Positions 61,143 to 64,000 of a stretch of 64,000 bases of DNA are shown piece after piece (the stretch's first letter is position 1; each line of letters starts with the position of its first letter). The stretch lies in contig NZ_CP073347.1 in assembly GCF_024397915.1 (NCBI RefSeq), forward strand, positions 4,836,001 to 4,900,000, given 5' to 3'. Both the position numbers and the translations under genes were made by a program. The DNA is from Marinobacterium rhizophilum. Lineage in GTDB: Bacteria; Pseudomonadota; Gammaproteobacteria; Pseudomonadales; Balneatricaceae. The notes beneath the pieces are model-generated. The model searched no databases. It was given only the letters and a program-made list of their open reading frames with translations, and was not told the DNA's origin.

Positions 61143-61249
61143 GTGCATCAAGGCAGGGTCAGACTGATGGGTGCTCAATAGCGGCTACCAATGGCAACTG
61201 GAGCTTGGACAGGTTGCCGGATGCCAGGGACCAGGAGACGAAGCCATGA
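61139..61249 (+). CDS. Micro-ORF 2 (36 residues) in an ATGA chain
   Basis: ATG 61139 overlaps the stop of micro-ORF 1 (ATGA) and reads 36 codons (MSASRQGQTDGCSIAA...RDQETKP) to a TGA at 61247-61249 that overlaps the start of the second exporter gene (ATG 61246). It differs from micro-ORF 1 at about six residues. CCAGGAG lies upstream of both starts. It is a tandem duplicate of the junction rather than an independent gene, but its frame is intact. Confidence 0.4.
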   Translation: MSASRQGQTDGCSIAATNGNWSLDRLPDARDQETKP

Positions 61250-63042
61250 GCGCGGCCGGGGACGACGAATTGCAAGCGGTGCCGGACAAGCGCGGTGCCT
61301 TTCGCCTGCTGAGCGAGTACGTGGTGCGGGACAAACCGCTGCTGATCAAGGCACTGCTGTTGCTGTTGCTGGCGACTGCGGCGGACGTGGCGGGCCCGCT
61401 GCTGCTCAAGGTCTTTATCGATGATCATCTGCTGCAAAACGATTTTGAGCTGCGAGGACTGCTGCTACTGCTGCTGGGGTACTTGCTGACCCAGGTCGCG
61501 GCGGCCTGGCTGCGCTACCAGCAAACGCTGCGTTTTTGTGACATGGCGCTGGCGGCCGTACTGGATATCCGCGAACGGGTCTTCGCCCATGTCTTGCGCC
61601 TGCCCATGGCGTTTTACGACCGTGCCATGACCGGTCAACTGGTCAGCCGGATCACCAACGATACCGAGGCCATCAAGGATCTGTACGTGCAGTTCCTGTC
61701 GGTGGTGCTGACCAACGTCATTTTGCTGGCGGGCATTATCATCGCGATGGGGCTGCTGAATGTACAGCTGATGCTGATTGCGCTCTGCCTGGTGCCGGCG
61801 GTGGTGGGCGTGATCTATGTCTACCAGCGGCTCAGTGGCGCGGCGGTGGGGCACACGCGCCAGCTGCGGTCCGAGATCAATGCCAGTATCAGTGAATCCA
61901 TTGCCGGCATGGGGGTGATTCAGGCCGGCAACCAGCAGCAGCGTTTCGCGGCGCAGTTCGAGGGGCTGAATGGCCAGTATTACGATGCCCGCATGCGCAC
62001 CGTGCGGGCCGGCGCCCTGCTGTTGCGCCCGGCGATTGATCTGCTGAGTGTGCTGGTGCTGGTGGCCGTGGTCTGGGGCTTTGGCCTGCAACTGGTCAGT
62101 GGCGTCGCCGAGGTCGGTGTGCTCTATGCCTTTCTCAACTACCTGAGTCGTTTTACCGAACCGCTGGCGGAAATCACCCAGCGCTTCAACCTCTACCAGC
62201 AGGCCATGGTCGCTGGGAGCCGCGTACACCAGTTGATACAGGAAGGCGAGCAGCGCTACCAGGCGGGCGATGCCCGTATCAGTGCCGGGGCCATCAGCGT
62301 ACGAAACCTGGAGTTTCACTATCAGGCCGGCAAGCCGGTGCTGCGGCGGTTGTCGCTTGAGGTGCCGGCCGGTGGTTTCGTCGCCGTGGTGGGACATACC
62401 GGCAGCGGCAAGAGTACCTTGCTGAATTTGCTGCTGAACTTCTACACACCCAGTGGGGGCGAGATCCGGCTGGATGATCAGCCGATCGCCCGGCTGAGCC
62501 AGGATGCGCTGCGTGGCGGTATCGGCCTGATTCCGCAGGAGCCCTTTGTGCTGGCCGCCAGCATCCGGGACAACATCGACATGGGCCGCAATCTTGACCA
62601 GGCGGCGATTGAAGATGCTGCCCGCCAGGCTCATCTGCACAGCCTGATCGAGGCCATGCCCGAGGGCTACCAGACGCTGCTGGGAGAGCGGGGAACGCGG
62701 CTGTCCACCGGCCAGCGCCAGCAGCTGATCATTGCCCGGGCGCTGGCCGCCTCGCCGCGTATTCTGCTGCTGGACGAGGCCACGGCCAACGTGGACAGTG
62801 AAACCGAGCAGGTGGTGCAGCAGGCGCTGAATGCATTGCACGGCAAGGTGACACTGGTGGTGGTGGCGCACCGCTTGTCCACCATTCGCCATGCCGACCG
62901 GATTCTGGTGCTGTCCCACGGCGAGGTTGCCGAGGCCGGCACCCACGCGCAACTGCTGGCCAAACCCGACGGCCTCTATGGCTCCATGTATCGTCTGCAG
63001 CGGCAGGCGCGGCGGGTGGCCGAAGCGGAAGATGGCGGCTGA
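61246..63042 (+). CDS. ABC exporter half-transporter 2 (MdlB-like)
   Basis: 598 residues from ATG 61246 (MSAAGDDELQAVPDK). AGGAG is about ten bases upstream and the start overlaps micro-ORF 2 by ATGA. Six membrane helices (about 35-330). NBD: Walker A GHTGSGKSTLLNLLLNF, Q-loop LIPQEPFVLAASIRDNI, Walker B LLLDEATANVDSE, H-loop VVAHRLS. The signature reads LSTGQRQQ rather than LSGGQ; Thr replaces a Gly that contacts ATP in the opposite site. The degenerate signature here pairs with the degenerate Walker B of half-transporter 1, which would leave one consensus and one degenerate site in a heterodimer. Likely a multidrug or lipid-like exporter. Confidence 0.92.
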   Translation: MSAAGDDELQAVPDKRGAFRLLSEYVVRDKPLLIKALLLLLLATAADVAGPLLLKVFIDDHLLQNDFELRGLLLLLLGYLLTQVAAAWLRYQQTLRFCDMALAAVLDIRERVFAHVLRLPMAFYDRAMTGQLVSRITNDTEAIKDLYVQFLSVVLTNVILLAGIIIAMGLLNVQLMLIALCLVPAVVGVIYVYQRLSGAAVGHTRQLRSEINASISESIAGMGVIQAGNQQQRFAAQFEGLNGQYYDARMRTVRAGALLLRPAIDLLSVLVLVAVVWGFGLQLVSGVAEVGVLYAFLNYLSRFTEPLAEITQRFNLYQQAMVAGSRVHQLIQEGEQRYQAGDARISAGAISVRNLEFHYQAGKPVLRRLSLEVPAGGFVAVVGHTGSGKSTLLNLLLNFYTPSGGEIRLDDQPIARLSQDALRGGIGLIPQEPFVLAASIRDNIDMGRNLDQAAIEDAARQAHLHSLIEAMPEGYQTLLGERGTRLSTGQRQQLIIARALAASPRILLLDEATANVDSETEQVVQQALNALHGKVTLVVVAHRLSTIRHADRILVLSHGEVAEAGTHAQLLAKPDGLYGSMYRLQRQARRVAEAEDGG

Positions 63043-63058
63043 GCGGACAGGGTCGTGA

Positions 63059-64000
63059 TCAGGCCTGGCGGACCGAGGAGCTGCGGGTCAGGTGCGCAGT
63101 GACCTGGTGCAGCGCCGCCCGGTCCGGCGGGAACGCCAGCGCCTGTTCGGCCCGGGCCAGCGCCAGCTGGGCATGCTCCAGGCTGAGCTGCTGCATCTCG
63201 GTGTGGCCGCTGGCCGCGAGCGATGCAAAGGCCTTTTGCAGCCGCAGGGCGACCTCCAGGTTGGCGGCACCGTCCCGGGCAATCGGGGTGAAGGCATCGT
63301 CAAACAGATCCCGCAGTCCCAGTTCCGGCACGGCGACCCGGTCGTACAGGGTCGCGCCGCGCTCCTCGTCGCTGACAGGGCGTGCCCAGAGGGCGAACAG
63401 CCGTACCAGGGAGCCAATCACGTCGATGGCGGTACCGGGGTCGTTCACCGCCGGGGACAGGGCTCTGCCGGCAATTTCCGCCAGTACAATCAGGCCAAAG
63501 CGGGGGTCTTCATCGAAGGTGCGATCCGGCTGGACTCGAAAGGCACAGGCAATCTCGCTCGTGCTCCAGGGTTTGGCGTCATTTTCCGTGGTGCAACCCG
63601 TTTGCGCCGCAGGGTCTTGCGAGACCTGGGCCAGGGCCCGGCCGGGGCCGACAAAACTGCCGGGCAGACAGCACAGGCTGATACGCAGTTGCGAGGCTGC
63701 TGCAAGCGCCTGCAGTGCGGCCAGGTCGACAATCTGCACGTACCCGATGCTGTCGCTGTAAACCGGCTGGGCATCGGGAGCCAGAGGTGCCAGCGCGATC
63801 CCTCTGAGGGTGGGTGCGCAATGCCGGCGCGCAAGCGCCCTGGCAGCGGCCTGCTCGGCTTTCCTGACGGTGCTGCCCAGGCGTCCCAGGCGGGCAATGG
63901 AGTCCACCCAGCGCACGAAGGTCACGACGACGATGGCAAAGACCAGCAGCGTCAGCACGAAAAGGGCGAAATACCCGGCCCGGCCGTAGTAGCCATTTTG
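63059..64000 (-). CDS. DUF2254 membrane protein, 5' end cut by the window
   Basis: About 314 residues are visible. Reading from the window edge the frame continues through YYGRAGYFALFVLTLLVFAIVVVTFVRWV, a membrane helix, to the soluble C-terminal part (YVQIVDLAALQALAA, the conserved FGLIVLAEIAGRALSPAVNDPGTAIDVIGSLVRLFA and HTEMQQLSLEHAQLALARAEQAL). DUF2254 proteins are predicted membrane proteins of unknown function with several N-terminal helices; the rest lies beyond base 64000. It converges on the ABC exporter gene with a 16-bp gap. Confidence 0.88.
   Translation of the reverse strand, partial: QNGYYGRAGYFALFVLTLLVFAIVVVTFVRWVDSIARLGRLGSTVRKAEQAAARALARRHCAPTLRGIALAPLAPDAQPVYSDSIGYVQIVDLAALQALAAASQLRISLCCLPGSFVGPGRALAQVSQDPAAQTGCTTENDAKPWSTSEIACAFRVQPDRTFDEDPRFGLIVLAEIAGRALSPAVNDPGTAIDVIGSLVRLFALWARPVSDEERGATLYDRVAVPELGLRDLFDDAFTPIARDGAANLEVALRLQKAFASLAASGHTEMQQLSLEHAQLALARAEQALAFPPDRAALHQVTAHLTRSSSVRQA

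Larger units (their letters stand above)
60983..61249 (+). repeat. 107-bp tandem repeat at the junction of the two ABC exporter genes
   Basis: GATGCCAGGGACCAGGAG occurs at 61006, 61113 and 61220, exactly 107 bp apart each time. The unit includes TACCAATGGCAACTGGAG...GATGCCAGGGACCAGGAGACG and ATGAGTGCATCA(C/A)GGCAGGGTC. The first unit overlaps the authentic end of the first exporter gene, and the last runs into the ribosome site and start of the second (AGGAGACGAAGCC-ATG 61246). The copies are more than 90% identical to each other. Confidence 0.92.

Overview
The window is a GC-rich (about 60%) stretch of a heterotrophic gammaproteobacterium. A marine Oceanospirillales/Marinobacterium/Marinomonas-like host is the best guess (inference). 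The grounds are a DMSP-cleavage cluster in the Marinomonas gene order, two BCCT carriers, a TRAP carrier, several GMC oxidoreductases and a gamma-butyrobetaine-hydroxylase-like enzyme. No rRNA, tRNA or CRISPR array was seen.

Layout. 1-2.9 kb: the 3' end of a nucleobase permease, a SulP-STAS anion transporter and a two-domain universal stress protein. 2.9-11 kb: a MocR regulator divergent from a GMC oxidoreductase, then an IclR regulator divergent from a complete TRAP transporter (P-Q-M) that ends at a strong terminator. 11.2-14.4 kb: a MoxR AAA ATPase/CoxE-type VWA pair and a LysR regulator, bracketed by inverted copies of a short repeat. 15 kb: an IS200-type element. 15.7-19 kb: amidohydrolase plus BCCT carrier. 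19.3-24.5 kb: a peptide-type ABC operon that is decaying, with its binding protein lacking the 5' third and one permease frameshifted. 24.7-31.7 kb: a sugar-acid or polyol-like catabolic block (GMC, enolase-superfamily dehydratase, MFS, AldA-like dehydrogenase) with an IclR regulator and a candidate operator. 32-34.5 kb: TetR divergent from a 2-oxoglutarate dioxygenase and a class II aldolase.

35.1-44.4 kb is the metabolic centrepiece: dddD divergent from dddT-dddB-dddC-dddR. DMSP enters through DddT. DddD converts it to dimethyl sulfide and a 3-hydroxypropionate (CoA) product. DddB and DddC carry the C3 unit to malonate semialdehyde and acetyl-CoA, and DddR is the likely activator. 44.4-49.6 kb (minus strand) is a bufferin operon (bufA precursor, DoxX, MNIO/DUF692 BufB, BufC) that continues into a membrane FMN glutamate-synthase-like protein and a YeeE/YedE sulfur transporter. 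50-53 kb: an unknown small protein and a FixL/FixJ-like two-component pair. 53-64 kb: a SPOR protein, a thiol dioxygenase, an AttEFGH-like ABC/FtsX/lipocalin-lipoprotein operon, a heterodimeric ABC exporter pair and the start of a DUF2254 protein.

The most unusual structural signal is repeated duplication of gene 3' ends. The tail of dddC is present three times in tandem and the tail of the AttH-like gene twice. The junction of the two ABC exporter genes carries a 107-bp tandem repeat that builds two 36-codon micro-ORFs, chained by ATGA overlaps from one exporter gene to the next. A CoA-transferase 3' relic lies at 31.8 kb. A dispersed palindromic repeat family (four copies) is also present, and one copy abuts the truncated binding-protein gene.
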